Source of the DNA: Ancrocorticia sp052089425
GTDB taxonomy: Bacteria; Actinomycetota; Actinomycetes; Actinomycetales; Actinomycetaceae
Direction of reading: 5' to 3'
Assembly: GCF_052089425.1 (NCBI RefSeq)
Contig: NZ_JBQCZW010000003.1
Coordinates: 62,001 to 126,000, forward strand
Length of the DNA stretch: 64,000 bases
Below, piece after piece: positions 1-8,482 of this stretch. Made by a program: the position numbers and the translations under genes. Position 1 is the first letter of the stretch, and each line of letters begins with the position of its first letter. Below the pieces are notes generated by a model. The model was not told the origin of the DNA. It ran no database searches and saw only the letters and a list, made by a program, of their open reading frames with translations.

Positions 1-1
1 T

Positions 2-505
2 GGCGTGATCCGAACGGTGAGTGCGAAATCGCTGGGTGACCTCCGCGCGATGGTCCGAATTTTACGTTCGAAAGATAACGACGACGACGGCACCCGCCGC
101 CCCCAGTCCCTTTCTTCCATTCAGGAGTTGGTTGAAACGGCTCAGCTCGCAGGAGTTGATGTGGCGGTTATGATCACCGCAGATCCCTCACAGCTTGCCG
201 ATCCAGTTGATACTGCTGCCTATCGCATTATCCAAGAGTCAATCACCAACATCGTCCGCCACGCAGGGGCCACAAAGGCGAGCGTGGAGGCGAGCATTCA
301 ACATGAACGCCTCCAGCTCGCGATCACTGACAATGGCCGTGGAGGTGACCGGGACATGAACGCACCCGCAAGCGGCCAGCGAATGGGATTTGGCATTGCA
401 GGCATGACTGAGCGAGTCAGATTGCTCGGCGGATCACTGAGCACTCGATCCGTTCCGGGCGAAGGCTATGTTGTTGCGGCGAGTATCCCAGTGAGGCTTT
501 CATGA
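2..505 (+). CDS. sensor histidine kinase, C-terminal part (cut by window edge)
   Basis: This is the ATP-binding end of a two-component sensor kinase of the NarX/LiaS/DesK type; the sensor and dimerisation parts lie outside the window. The HATPase_c domain is clear: an N-box (IIQESITNIVRHA), a G1 motif (DNGRGG) and a G2 motif (GFGIAGMTERV), followed by the usual short C-terminal strands. The reading frame is open to the left edge, so no start is called. It overlaps the response regulator gene by 4 nt (ATGA), so the two are co-translated and are almost certainly cognate partners. The input signal cannot be read from this fragment. Confidence 0.9.
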   Translation, partial: GVIRTVSAKSLGDLRAMVRILRSKDNDDDGTRRPQSLSSIQELVETAQLAGVDVAVMITADPSQLADPVDTAAYRIIQESITNIVRHAGATKASVEASIQHERLQLAITDNGRGGDRDMNAPASGQRMGFGIAGMTERVRLLGGSLSTRSVPGEGYVVAASIPVRLS

Positions 506-1167
506 TTCGTATTGTCCTTGTTGATGATCAGGAACTTGTGAGAGCCGGCTTGAGAACTCTGGCTGAACACGATGGCGATATTCACGTGGTTGCCGAAGCC
601 GCTAATGGCAGCGATGGCGTTGCGGAGGTGCGCCGCTACAGGCCCGATGTGGTTCTCATGGACATCCGTATGCCGAAGATGGATGGGATTGTGGCTACCC
701 GTGAGATCGTGGATGATCTCGCGCTGACCGGAGTCCGGGTGGTGGTACTCACCACCTTCGACGAAGATGAGGACATTCTGGCTGCCATCAGGGCAGGTTC
801 GGTCGGCTATCTCCTCAAAGACATTGCTCCACATGACTTGCGGGCTGCGATTCGAGCAGCGGCAACTGGCGATGCTCTGCTTTCCCCCGCGATTACTCGC
901 AAGGTGATGAGCGCTTTGGCGGGAGGCCCCACTGGCCGAACCCGCCCGCATCTTCTCGAACCCTTGACTGAGCGTGAACGCGAGGTCCTCACACGCGTTG
1001 GACTGGGAGAATCGAACGATGAAATCGGGGCGAGCCTGTACATTAGCCCCGCCACGGCTCGCACGTACGTGAGCCGGCTCCTGAGCAAGCTTCAGGCACG
1101 TGATCGCTCGCAGCTAGTTATTCTCGCTTACGAGTCAGGATTGATCACCCCGGGGAATGCGGGCTAA
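502..1167 (+). CDS. NarL/FixJ-family response regulator with LuxR-type HTH
   Basis: A 221-residue DNA-binding response regulator. The receiver domain has the acidic pair D8-D9, the phospho-acceptor D54 in LMDIRMPKMDG, a conserved threonine near 84 and K106 in YLLKD. The C-terminal LuxR-type helix-turn-helix begins near residue 152 (LTEREREVLTRVGLGESNDEIG). The ATG overlaps the kinase stop, so the kinase upstream is its likely phosphodonor. Targets are unknown; the heme genes that follow on the same strand are only a positional candidate. Confidence 0.93.
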   Translation: MIRIVLVDDQELVRAGLRTLAEHDGDIHVVAEAANGSDGVAEVRRYRPDVVLMDIRMPKMDGIVATREIVDDLALTGVRVVVLTTFDEDEDILAAIRAGSVGYLLKDIAPHDLRAAIRAAATGDALLSPAITRKVMSALAGGPTGRTRPHLLEPLTEREREVLTRVGLGESNDEIGASLYISPATARTYVSRLLSKLQARDRSQLVILAYESGLITPGNAG

Positions 1168-1206
1168 TCCGCGTTGCGGCGTGGCGTGTGCAGCAATGGA
1201 TGTTGA

Positions 1207-2328
1207 GTGCTCAACTACGCCGTCCAAGCTGATACGGTGAACGTTGTGCTAAATGAGGTGTACCCGTATGATGCCCTGCTGATCTGCTCGTTTGGTGGGC
1301 CAAACAAGACAGACGATGTTGTTCCTTTCTTGAAGAATGTGACCAGAGGGAAGAACATCCCCGACGATCGCCTCGAGGAAGTGGGCCAGCACTATTACGG
1401 CTTTGGTGGCAAGAGCCCAATTAACGAACAGAATCTCGCGCTGGCCGCCGCGCTGCGTGCCGAATTTGAGCGCCGCAGTATCGCCCTTCCCGTGATCTGG
1501 GGTAATCGCAACTGGCACCCATACACGGTGGATACATTACGTTCGGCTGCAGCCTTCGGCGCGAGGCGCGTCCTCACTCTCGTGACAAGCGCCTACGCCT
1601 CATACTCCGGCAGTCGCCAGTACCGCGAACACCTCGCGGCCGCGCAGGAAAACCTCCACATCGATATCCTTCGCCCGTTCTTCAACTCGCCCGGCTTCGT
1701 GCGATCCAACGCCGATGCGATTATCGAGGCGCTCGAGCAATTGCCCGGCGGCCCGGCCGGCGCCCACATCGTGTACGTCACCCACTCGATCCCCGTCACC
1801 ATGCAGAAGGCGTCGGCCGTTACGGGGCCTGGATACCGTGAGCAGCACGAGGATGTGCGCGCCACAGTAGACGGGCTACTTGCCGACCGCTTCGGGCATC
1901 GCTTCGATTCCAGTTTGGCATTCTGTTCCCGTTCAGGCGATGGTGTTGTCCCTTGGCTGGAACCGGACGTGAATGATCGCATCGAGGAGCTGGCAGCCGC
2001 GGGCACCAAGAAGATCGTGATTGCGCCCATCGGCTTCGTATCCGACCATATGGAGGTTGCCTTCGATCTGGATATCGAGGCTATGCAAACAGCATCCCGG
2101 TTGGGAGTGGCTGCCGCCCGAGCAGGGACCGTGGGTGTACGCCAGCCTTTCATAGCCGGTATTGCGGACATGGTGATGGAACGGGCTGCGCGGGAAAGGG
2201 GCGAAGAGGTTCCGGCGCCCACGCTTGGCGCGCTGGGTGCCTTCCCGGATGTGGCTCCTCCGGGCAGCTGCCGCATGCGCTTCGGCGAGGTCACCGGCAT
2301 ACCAGTTCTGGCTGGCGAACAGGACTAG
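1207..2328 (+). CDS. cpfC: coproporphyrin III ferrochelatase (ferrochelatase family)
   Basis: Inserts ferrous iron into coproporphyrin III in the coproporphyrin-dependent heme pathway; older annotation calls it hemH. Family hallmarks are DALLICSFGGP near the N-terminus, the substrate-loop region YSGSRQYREH, the catalytic histidine in VTHSIP (H193) and the acidic residue in GFVSDHMEVAFDLD (E283). The long form starts at a GTG and has about 20 residues before the conserved core; in-frame GTG codons at 1237 and 1246 are equally plausible starts. Some actinobacterial relatives carry a [2Fe-2S] cluster with several C-terminal cysteines. Only one C-terminal cysteine (C354) is present here, so a cluster is unlikely. 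The next gene encodes the following pathway step, which supports the coproporphyrin assignment. Confidence 0.93.
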   Translation: MLNYAVQADTVNVVLNEVYPYDALLICSFGGPNKTDDVVPFLKNVTRGKNIPDDRLEEVGQHYYGFGGKSPINEQNLALAAALRAEFERRSIALPVIWGNRNWHPYTVDTLRSAAAFGARRVLTLVTSAYASYSGSRQYREHLAAAQENLHIDILRPFFNSPGFVRSNADAIIEALEQLPGGPAGAHIVYVTHSIPVTMQKASAVTGPGYREQHEDVRATVDGLLADRFGHRFDSSLAFCSRSGDGVVPWLEPDVNDRIEELAAAGTKKIVIAPIGFVSDHMEVAFDLDIEAMQTASRLGVAAARAGTVGVRQPFIAGIADMVMERAARERGEEVPAPTLGALGAFPDVAPPGSCRMRFGEVTGIPVLAGEQD

Positions 2329-2374
2329 GACCTGAGCGCAAACAGCCCGTTGGGTGCACCGCCCTTGACTCACC

Positions 2375-2410
2375 GAATACACCAGATACATGGAATACAC
2401 CAGATACACC
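2375..2410. repeat. two-copy 18-bp tandem repeat
   Basis: The unit GAATACACCAGATACATG is repeated directly in the short spacer between cpfC and chdC; the second copy differs at its last two bases, and a decayed third start follows. No function is evident. Confidence 0.7.
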
Positions 2411-2447
2411 AAATGCACGGAACGCAACGGAGAGGAAGTAATCCACG

Positions 2448-3161
2448 ATGACTCAGGAGAAGATCCCCGTGATTGACCATTCAGCAGTGGCAGAAGAAAT
2501 CAACGAATCCATCAACTACACGATGTATGCCGTGTTTCGAGAGGATCGCACCCAACGGGCTCCTGGCACCCAAGCTGCTGAAGCAATCCTCAACCGCCTT
2601 GCCGCCATCAACGGCCTAACGATCCGCGGCTGGTACAACATCTCGGGCTTTCGCGCGGATGCGGATGTCCTCCTGTGGCTCCACGCGCCACAGGTTGAAT
2701 CCTTACAGGCTGGCTACCGAGTAATTCTTGAAGAATCTGCCGGCCGCCTTGCCCCCACATGGTCCTCGGTCGGAGTGCACCGCGCAGCGGAGTTCAACCG
2801 TGCCCACGTACCGGCGTTCCTCGCGGGCGAAGAACCGAAGCAATACCTGTGTGTGTACCCGTTCGTGCGTTCGTACGATTGGTATCTGTTGCCTGACGCC
2901 GAGCGCCGCCAGATGCTCCGCGATCACGGCATCGCCGCCAGCGGCTATCGCGATGTTCTAGCCAACACTGTCTCCTCCTTCGCGTTAGGGGATTACGAAT
3001 GGCTGCTGGCCTTCGAAAGCGATGATCTGACGCGCATAGTCGATCTCATGCGGGATCTTCGCGCCACCGAGGCCCGCCGCCACGTCCGCGAAGAAGTCCC
3101 ATTCTTCACTGGCCCGCGTGCCAATGCCGGGGAACTCCTACGCCGCGCGCTCGCGGCATAG
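2448..3161 (+). CDS. chdC: coproheme decarboxylase (HemQ-type, chlorite dismutase fold)
   Basis: Converts coproheme to protoheme by two hydrogen-peroxide-dependent oxidative decarboxylations, the last step of the coproporphyrin-dependent pathway. The 237-residue length and the motifs YPFVRSYDWYLLP, RRQMLRDHG and LGDYEWLLAFE are typical of the actinobacterial clade. H120, Y137 and H160 sit where the distal base, catalytic tyrosine and proximal heme ligand are expected; I assigned these by spacing from memory of actinobacterial enzymes. The ATG at 2448 follows a GAGAGGAAG ribosome site. It lies 119 nt after cpfC on the same strand, so both are likely expressed together. Confidence 0.94.
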   Translation: MTQEKIPVIDHSAVAEEINESINYTMYAVFREDRTQRAPGTQAAEAILNRLAAINGLTIRGWYNISGFRADADVLLWLHAPQVESLQAGYRVILEESAGRLAPTWSSVGVHRAAEFNRAHVPAFLAGEEPKQYLCVYPFVRSYDWYLLPDAERRQMLRDHGIAASGYRDVLANTVSSFALGDYEWLLAFESDDLTRIVDLMRDLRATEARRHVREEVPFFTGPRANAGELLRRALAA

Positions 3162-3241
3162 GAAACGGGTCTTCTCGCTGCCGGCGGCAAGCAGTCTCGG
3201 GCTGGCGACCTTCTGGTAGAGGCCCCGTGTACTCTTAGGCC

Positions 3242-3706
3242 ATGCTGAGACTCTTGACCGCTTTCATGAGTGGCGCGGGCCTTGCCGCCGCAGCCTTCCA
3301 CCTTGCTACGGGGGATGCCCGGTTCGCTTGGGTATGGATCACCGCGATCATCGTGGTGCCCCTGATGCCGATTTTTGCCGCGACGATTCTATACGTGCGA
3401 AAGGGCTCAGCCGGTTTCGCGCAGGTACTTCAGGACGGCAACGCCCGTGGCCACAGTTCCGGCCACGGAGCTTCTCTCGATCCCGAGTGGCAGACCAGCT
3501 CCGAAATCGTCGCACCCTCGCTTGCCTCCCAAGGAAGCGCGTGGGACACGGGGTCGGACCGCCCACGCCAGATACCGGCCACACCCAGCACTGCCCCAGG
3601 GCGTGGCTGGAAAGTATTTAGCTCCGGCCTCCTGTTCCTCGTTGGTGTCGCGGTAATTTTGCTACCCGTAATTGACGATTTTCGGGATGGTATCAGCGTT
3701 TTTTGA
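3242..3706 (+). CDS. small hypothetical membrane protein
   Basis: A 154-residue protein that I do not recognise. It has two N-terminal hydrophobic segments (about residues 5-22 and 28-52, the second WVWITAIIVVPLMPIFAATI), a soluble Ser/Gly/His-containing linker of roughly 75 residues, and a third hydrophobic helix near the C-terminus (SSGLLFLVGVAVILLPVI). No ribosome site precedes the ATG, but TACTCT ends seven bases upstream, so a leaderless transcript is possible. No catalytic motif is visible. Confidence 0.7.
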   Translation: MLRLLTAFMSGAGLAAAAFHLATGDARFAWVWITAIIVVPLMPIFAATILYVRKGSAGFAQVLQDGNARGHSSGHGASLDPEWQTSSEIVAPSLASQGSAWDTGSDRPRQIPATPSTAPGRGWKVFSSGLLFLVGVAVILLPVIDDFRDGISVF

Positions 3707-3786
3707 CGCGGACTGCGCTCTGATTCCGGACTTGGTGGACGTGTATGAGGTTCGGGCTGTCGGATAGCCGTGGCAGAATCTCCCAC

Positions 3787-5070
3787 ATGAGCACAGCAAG
3801 CCAGCGCCGCAGGATTTCTCAGCTACGCCTGCTGGCGCAACGGCTGGTTGGTGAGCCGTGGGAAACCGCGGCAGAGGCGGCACGCGCCATGATGTGCATG
3901 CAAGGGCAGGACTGGGCCGGTGCGCTACTTTCCTTGGCGCTGCGCACGCGGGCGCGTTCTGTGGGGGAGGTTCGCGAGGCATTCGATGCGGGCCTGATCG
4001 TGCGCTCGTGGCCACAGCGCGGCACGCTCCACGTGGTTCCGGCCGAGGATATTGGCTGGTACTTGAAACTCACCGCGCAGCCGCGCTTGATGGGGCAGGA
4101 AAAGCGCCGGATGGATCGCGGGATCACGGCGCACCACATCGACAAGGTTCGCGATCTAACGGTGACTCTCCTACATGTTGGTGGCCCGGGCCGTGAGGCT
4201 GGGCGCAGCGGCGAAAAGGCAGGTGGTAGCCGGGGGAGCGACGATGTAGAGCGTGCACACGGCGTCTCCAGAGACGCTCTGATCGCGTGCTGGGAGGAAA
4301 ACGGCGTGCCTTCGGGTAACGGATGGGGCTACTACCTTCTGCATCACCTGTGTGTCGAGGGGACTCTGGTGCAGGGACCGATTGGGGTTGATGGCAAGCA
4401 GCTGTTTGTCCTCGCGGAGGAATGGATCCAGCATCCGCGTGCGTTGGGCCGCGTAGATGCCGCTCATGAAGTCGTGGCGCGCTATCTGGCCTCGCACGGG
4501 CCGGCTTCGCGCAAGGACATCAACTGGTGGAGTCAGCTTCCGCTCAGGGAGATCGATCAAGGTATTGAGGCATGTTCTGCTGAGCTGACTGGGATCGATG
4601 TTGATGGGGAGACATACTGGGTTTACAACTCGGTGATGGAACGTGCCGAGGCCATTGGATCGGCTACGCTCAGCCGTTCCCTTCTTGCCCTGCCAGGATT
4701 CGACGAACTCATCTTGGGGTATGGCAGTAGATGGATGACCATTCCCGCGGAGCACGCTCAGGATCTAGTCCCGGGAAACAATGGTGTATTCCGTAAGTCG
4801 ATCATTCAGGGCGGCACCGCCGTGGGCTTTTGGCGTCCTGGGGCCACCAAACCGGCCAATACTGGGAAGCTAGCTGACGGTAGGGGATTCCGGGAGCCGG
4901 GGGCCACTAAACAGGCTCAAGCTAAACCGGGCAAGATGGCGGTGCCCACTGCTCCTAGCGAGTCCGCTCAGAAGTCCATTTCCGCAACGCCGGTTCTTGA
5001 GCTTTTCAAAGAACCAAGCCCGGCACTCTCGCGGCGCTTAGAGAACACCTTTGCGAGACTGCCAATATGA
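3787..5070 (+). CDS. winged-helix DNA-binding domain protein, AlkZ/YcaQ-like (HTH_42)
   Basis: Resembles the HTH_42 superfamily of tandem winged-helix proteins, which includes the DNA glycosylases AlkZ and YcaQ that unhook interstrand crosslinks or excise alkylated bases. The ATG at 3787 (MSTASQRRRI) is preferred over an upstream in-frame ATG at 3745 because the family homology begins there. The stretch MCMQGQDW (residues 36-43) lies where the catalytic Q-x-Q or Q-x-D motif is found, and RSWPQRGTLHVVPAEDIGWYL is a family signature. Two low-complexity insertions are unusual: one Gly/Arg/Ser-rich near residue 140 and one near residues 350-385 containing an imperfect repeat of RPGATKPA and EPGATKQA. 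Glycosylase activity is inferred. Confidence 0.82.
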   Translation: MSTASQRRRISQLRLLAQRLVGEPWETAAEAARAMMCMQGQDWAGALLSLALRTRARSVGEVREAFDAGLIVRSWPQRGTLHVVPAEDIGWYLKLTAQPRLMGQEKRRMDRGITAHHIDKVRDLTVTLLHVGGPGREAGRSGEKAGGSRGSDDVERAHGVSRDALIACWEENGVPSGNGWGYYLLHHLCVEGTLVQGPIGVDGKQLFVLAEEWIQHPRALGRVDAAHEVVARYLASHGPASRKDINWWSQLPLREIDQGIEACSAELTGIDVDGETYWVYNSVMERAEAIGSATLSRSLLALPGFDELILGYGSRWMTIPAEHAQDLVPGNNGVFRKSIIQGGTAVGFWRPGATKPANTGKLADGRGFREPGATKQAQAKPGKMAVPTAPSESAQKSISATPVLELFKEPSPALSRRLENTFARLPI

Positions 5071-5087
5071 GCCTCTAGGATGGAGCC

Positions 5088-5720
5088 ATGACGCACGTAT
5101 CCCATCCTCAGGACCAGAGTGCCCGCGCCACAATACTGAAGAACCTTGACGCCCTCCCGCAGATTCTCGTGGTATGTACGGGTAACATATGCCGATCGCC
5201 TATGGGTGAAGTGGTGCTGAGGGAGCGGCTCCATGAGGCGGGTCTCGATGAGTACAGTGTTGCCAGCTGTGGTGTCTCGGACGAAGAATCCGGTGGTCCG
5301 ATCTATCCTCCGGCGGCCGCAATGTTGCGGGAGAATGGCTATCCAGTGCCTGTTCGCCGGGCGCACCAAGCAACACCGGCTGAGCTTACTGAATCTGGCC
5401 TGATTCTTGCTATGACTGTGGGCCATGCGCGGGCGCTGCGGCCTACTCTTGAGCGCCTCGGCGTTCCGCTCGAACGAGTTCACTTGTGGCGGGAGTTTGA
5501 CGGGACGGCCCCGATTGCATCGGAAGGCTGCTATCTCCCGGGCGGGGTTCTTGCCGGCGGGCAGAACAAGCACAAGCGCTCGCGGGGGTACTCGGACTAC
5601 TACTCCTCGGAAGGCACCTACGATGTGCCCGACCCGTGGTATACGCGAGATTTTGACGCGACTCTGGATGTTGTGGAGGCCGGCGCTGCTGGAATCGCCC
5701 GGCTTCTCGATCCTCAGTAG
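5088..5720 (+). CDS. low-molecular-weight protein-tyrosine phosphatase family protein
   Basis: The phosphatase P-loop CTGNICRS (C30 to R36, the CX5R signature) lies in the expected N-terminal context LVVCTGNICRSPMGE, and the general-acid region VPDPWY (D182) is near the C-terminus. These are the defining features of the LMW-PTP fold, shared with arsenate reductases. At 210 residues it is longer than the usual 150-160. The extra length is an N-terminal extension and an insertion around residues 140-175 (Gly/Lys/Tyr-rich) ahead of the acid loop. It starts 17 nt after the AlkZ-like gene. Substrate unknown. Confidence 0.88.
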   Translation: MTHVSHPQDQSARATILKNLDALPQILVVCTGNICRSPMGEVVLRERLHEAGLDEYSVASCGVSDEESGGPIYPPAAAMLRENGYPVPVRRAHQATPAELTESGLILAMTVGHARALRPTLERLGVPLERVHLWREFDGTAPIASEGCYLPGGVLAGGQNKHKRSRGYSDYYSSEGTYDVPDPWYTRDFDATLDVVEAGAAGIARLLDPQ

Positions 5721-5750
5721 GGGTGCGACAAGCCGATAGTCCCAACCCAG

Positions 5751-5811
5751 CTCCGTATACGGTGTGCGCCGTGCATATTGCACAGTGGCTACAGCATACG
5801 GAATTGAAGCC
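5751..5811. repeat. structured intergenic repeat, copy 1
   Basis: A roughly 60-bp element found again 101 bp downstream. Its ends, CCGTATAC and GCATACGG, are imperfect inverted repeats, and inside is GTGCATATTGCAC, a near palindrome, so it can form a hairpin. It sits in the 342-bp spacer (5721-6062) between the phosphatase and the sugar transporter, where I see no gene. The layout recalls REP-like or miniature inverted-repeat elements. Confidence 0.7.
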
Positions 5812-5851
5812 AAGATGCGGTGCCTTGTCGGACGGGGATATAGCGACTGAG

Positions 5852-5912
5852 TTCCCTATGTGGTGTGCGCCGTGCATATCGCACAGCGGCTACAGCATAC
5901 GGAATTGAAACC
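5852..5912. repeat. structured intergenic repeat, copy 2
   Basis: Second copy of the element at 5751, same orientation, with nearly identical core (GGTGTGCGCCGTGCATAT, then CACAG, GGCTACAGCATACGGAATTG). Its left arm has diverged, so the terminal inverted repeat is weaker than in copy 1. Confidence 0.7.
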
Positions 5913-5983
5913 CGCATATGGCCCCGAAACAGTGGCATCGGCGATTGCCAAGCGGGTGGCGGCGTACACGCTGCCACGGTCAC

Positions 5984-6022
5984 AAGGAAGGCGGCTAGGG
6001 CAAAAGCCTAGCCGCCTTCCTT
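5984..6022. terminator. strong hairpin terminator, probably bidirectional
   Basis: A perfect 16-bp stem (AAGGAAGGCGGCTAGG paired with CCTAGCCGCCTTCCTT) with a 7-nt GCAAAAG loop. It lies 40 nt beyond the stop of the minus-strand sugar-binding protein gene and downstream of the plus-strand phosphatase gene, so it can end transcription from both sides. The A-rich start and T-rich end of the stem supply short U-tracts in either direction. Confidence 0.85.
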
Positions 6023-6062
6023 GCTTTACTTATGTGCTGTGCGCAGCGGTAAAGCCGCGCTA

Positions 6063-7403
6063 CTACTCCATGGCCGCGTTACCGGCGTCCTGAGCGTCCT
6101 GCAGGCCCTTCGCCAGATCATCGGATCCGAGGAAGAGGTCGGCCAGCGGCGGGGTGTACGCGTTGGTGCCGGCGTCAACGGCCGGGCCCACGGGTGGGCG
6201 GGCAGTATCGCCCTTGGCGGCCTCGATGAACGGGGTCACGTCAACACCCTGCTCGTCCCAGTAATCCACGTAGCCCTGCTGAGCGTCAACGGCGCCGGGG
6301 AAGGAGATGCCCTGATCGGCGAGTGGGGCTTGACCCTCTGCGGAACCAAGCCACTTCATGACTTCGATTGTGGCATCTTCGTTCTCAGTGTTGGCGTTGC
6401 CAACAGCAACCACGCCGTGCACGGTTCCCACGCGGCCTTCAGGACCCTCGATCATGGGAGCGATGCCCCAGTTGATGTCGGTGGCGCCTTCAGCGATCTG
6501 CGGGAGGCTGTAGGGGCCGGACTGGAACAGGGCCAGCTTGCCTTGGTTGAACAGGTCGCGGGAAAGATCACCGTTGGTGTTGGTGTCCGCCGCGGAGGGT
6601 GCCACGTTGTACTCGTTGATCAGGTCAATGAGGTAGCCGAAGGACTCCACGCCCTCCTCTGAAGCGAAGGCAAATTCGTCAGTATCCTCATTTTGGAACT
6701 GCGCACCGTTCTCTGCTAGCCACGGCAGGTACATGGCTTGCATGTCCGCCTGCGCGTTCAACCCGTAGGTGTCAACGCTGGATGCATCGAAATCGGCGGA
6801 ATCAGCCGTGTTCCCGTTGGAATCAGTGGTGAGCTGTTGAAGTGCTGGGAGTAGCGTATCGCCATCTCCGGCCCCCGGCGCCCACGTCAGATCCTCTACG
6901 TCAATGCCCGCAGCATCCACGAGATCCTGATTGTAGAACAGGGCGATTGAATCCCAGAGCTGGGGAACGCCCCACAGGCTGCCGTCGCGCGTGTACAGGT
7001 CAACAACGGACTGCTCCCACTCGTCGTGATCGTCGCTAATTGCTTCGCTCACGTTGATCAGGCTGCCGTTATCCGCGTACTGGGCAACGTTCGAGGAGTT
7101 GACGAGGAACACATCGGCCATATCGCCAGAGTTGATGTCCAGCGGGATACGGCTCCAGTACTCGGACCATGGGACAACGTCCACGTTAACTTCGATGTTG
7201 TCATTCTGCTTCTCGAATTCCGCAAAGGAATCCTCGTAGGCGGGAGCGGCAACATCGTCCCATAGGCGGAAGGTAACCGTCGTCTTATCTCCCGAGGAAG
7301 ATTCGTCGCCCCCACCGTTATCGCTGGCGGGCGAGCAGGCGGCCAGCACCATGGCGATGCTTGCGGCAGTAGCCGCCGTCAGCGCGAAACGCTTCGGCTT
7401 CAT
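6063..7403 (-). CDS. sugar ABC transporter substrate-binding lipoprotein
   Basis: Extracellular solute-binding protein of the carbohydrate (MalE/UgpB-like) class. A lipoprotein signal peptide runs to the lipobox LAAC (C23), then a Gly/Ser/Asp-rich linker, then the mature domain beginning TVTFRLWDD. Typical features are DVFLVNSSNVAQYA, LWGVPQLWDSIALFYNQDL and FNQGKLALFQSGPY. The start at 7403 has an AGGAGACACT ribosome site; longer reading through the N gap is an artefact. It is the last gene of a minus-strand cluster with two permeases and is followed by a strong terminator. The sugar is not predictable from sequence alone. Confidence 0.93.
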   Translation of the reverse strand: MKPKRFALTAATAASIAMVLAACSPASDNGGGDESSSGDKTTVTFRLWDDVAAPAYEDSFAEFEKQNDNIEVNVDVVPWSEYWSRIPLDINSGDMADVFLVNSSNVAQYADNGSLINVSEAISDDHDEWEQSVVDLYTRDGSLWGVPQLWDSIALFYNQDLVDAAGIDVEDLTWAPGAGDGDTLLPALQQLTTDSNGNTADSADFDASSVDTYGLNAQADMQAMYLPWLAENGAQFQNEDTDEFAFASEEGVESFGYLIDLINEYNVAPSAADTNTNGDLSRDLFNQGKLALFQSGPYSLPQIAEGATDINWGIAPMIEGPEGRVGTVHGVVAVGNANTENEDATIEVMKWLGSAEGQAPLADQGISFPGAVDAQQGYVDYWDEQGVDVTPFIEAAKGDTARPPVGPAVDAGTNAYTPPLADLFLGSDDLAKGLQDAQDAGNAAME

Positions 7404-7498
7404 AGTGTCTCCTAGTGTGCGTATGTACCGCGGCCGTGACGGCGCGATAGTGTCCATGTTGCTCAGCTTAATAGGGGGCCGGGGTATTGCACCAACAT

Positions 7499-7598
7499 NN
7501 NNNNNNNNNNNNNNNNNNNNNNNNNNNNNNNNNNNNNNNNNNNNNNNNNNNNNNNNNNNNNNNNNNNNNNNNNNNNNNNNNNNNNNNNNNNNNNNNNN
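7499..7598. other. assembly gap (100 N)
   Basis: Exactly 100 N, a conventional placeholder for a gap of unknown size. It removes the C-terminal end of the second permease gene and the region before the binding-protein gene. Confidence 0.99.
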
Positions 7599-8467
7599 GC
7601 GGCCATGACCAGCGTCCAGTTGCCCGAATGCTGGGTTTGCAGGGCCGAGGTGGCCACAGTCAGCACGTTCCATTCCTTGCCGGGCGCGATGATGGAGGGC
7701 CACAGGAAGTTGTTCCACTGGGTCACCACGGTGATGAGGAATAGAGTGGCCAGAATCGGCTTGTTCATTGGGAGAACGATGGACCATAGGCTCCGCCACT
7801 GCCCGGCACCGTCCAGCTTGGCAGCATCCAGAACTTCTTGAGGAACTGCTTGGAAGTTCTGTCGGAGCAGGAAGATGGCGTAGGGCGAACCCAGAACGAA
7901 GGGCACAACCAGTCCGGCAAAGGTGTTACGCATCCCCACCTGCGAGACCATGGAGTACAGCGGGATCATGAGAACGATGGGTGGAATCATGAGGGTGGCG
8001 ATGTAGGCCCAGAAGATGAGTTCGCGCCCAGGGAACTGGAGGCGGGCAAACGCAAACGCTGCCAGCACGGAGAAGACCATCTGTCCAACGGTCAGCACGG
8101 CAACCACTTGGATCGTGACAACCAGTGGGACGATGAAGTTGTTGGAGGGGTTGAACAGCGCCGTGAAGTTATCGAGCGTCAACGGATCGGGAAGCGCGAG
8201 CGGCGGTTCGCTGGAGAACTGGTGAGGGGTTTTCAGGCTGGTCATGACCGAGAACAGGAACGGTACCAGCATGAGCAAGGCGCCAACCGCCAAGAACACG
8301 TAGGTGAGGATCACCGAGAACCACCAGCGCGGGGTCCGGTGTGTATTTTGCCGGACGATCGGGGTGGCAACTGTGGGCGGCGCGTCAACGGCCGGTAGTG
8401 TGGCCGGTTCCGTGGAGCCGGAATCGCGGTGGCCGGGGTTATGGGCTGCTTGGCTCGTAACACTCAT
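7599..8467 (-). CDS. carbohydrate ABC transporter permease, MalG-like, 3' end lost in gap
   Basis: Inner-membrane permease of a sugar importer. After a soluble N-terminus of about 50 residues there are hydrophobic helices beginning WWFSVILTYVFLAVGALLMLV. The cytoplasmic EAA loop that contacts the ATPase reads EVLDAAKLDGAGQWRSLWSIVLP. The visible protein stops at HSGNWTLVMA, about 30 residues short of the usual end, where the N run begins. The start has a GAGGAGGAA ribosome site and lies 15 nt after the partner permease. No ATPase gene is nearby, so a shared MsmX/MsiK-type ATPase elsewhere probably energises it. Confidence 0.92.
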
Positions 8468-8482
8468 TCTTTGTTCCTCCTC

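Noticed and set aside
5723..6093. Short plus-strand frames in the repeat region
   Set aside because: They are created by the duplicated hairpin element and the terminator; the same DNA is read in different frames in the two copies.
7463..7498. C-terminus of the MalG-like permease beyond the gap
   Set aside because: The frame across 100 N is arbitrary and the predicted tail does not resemble a permease end.
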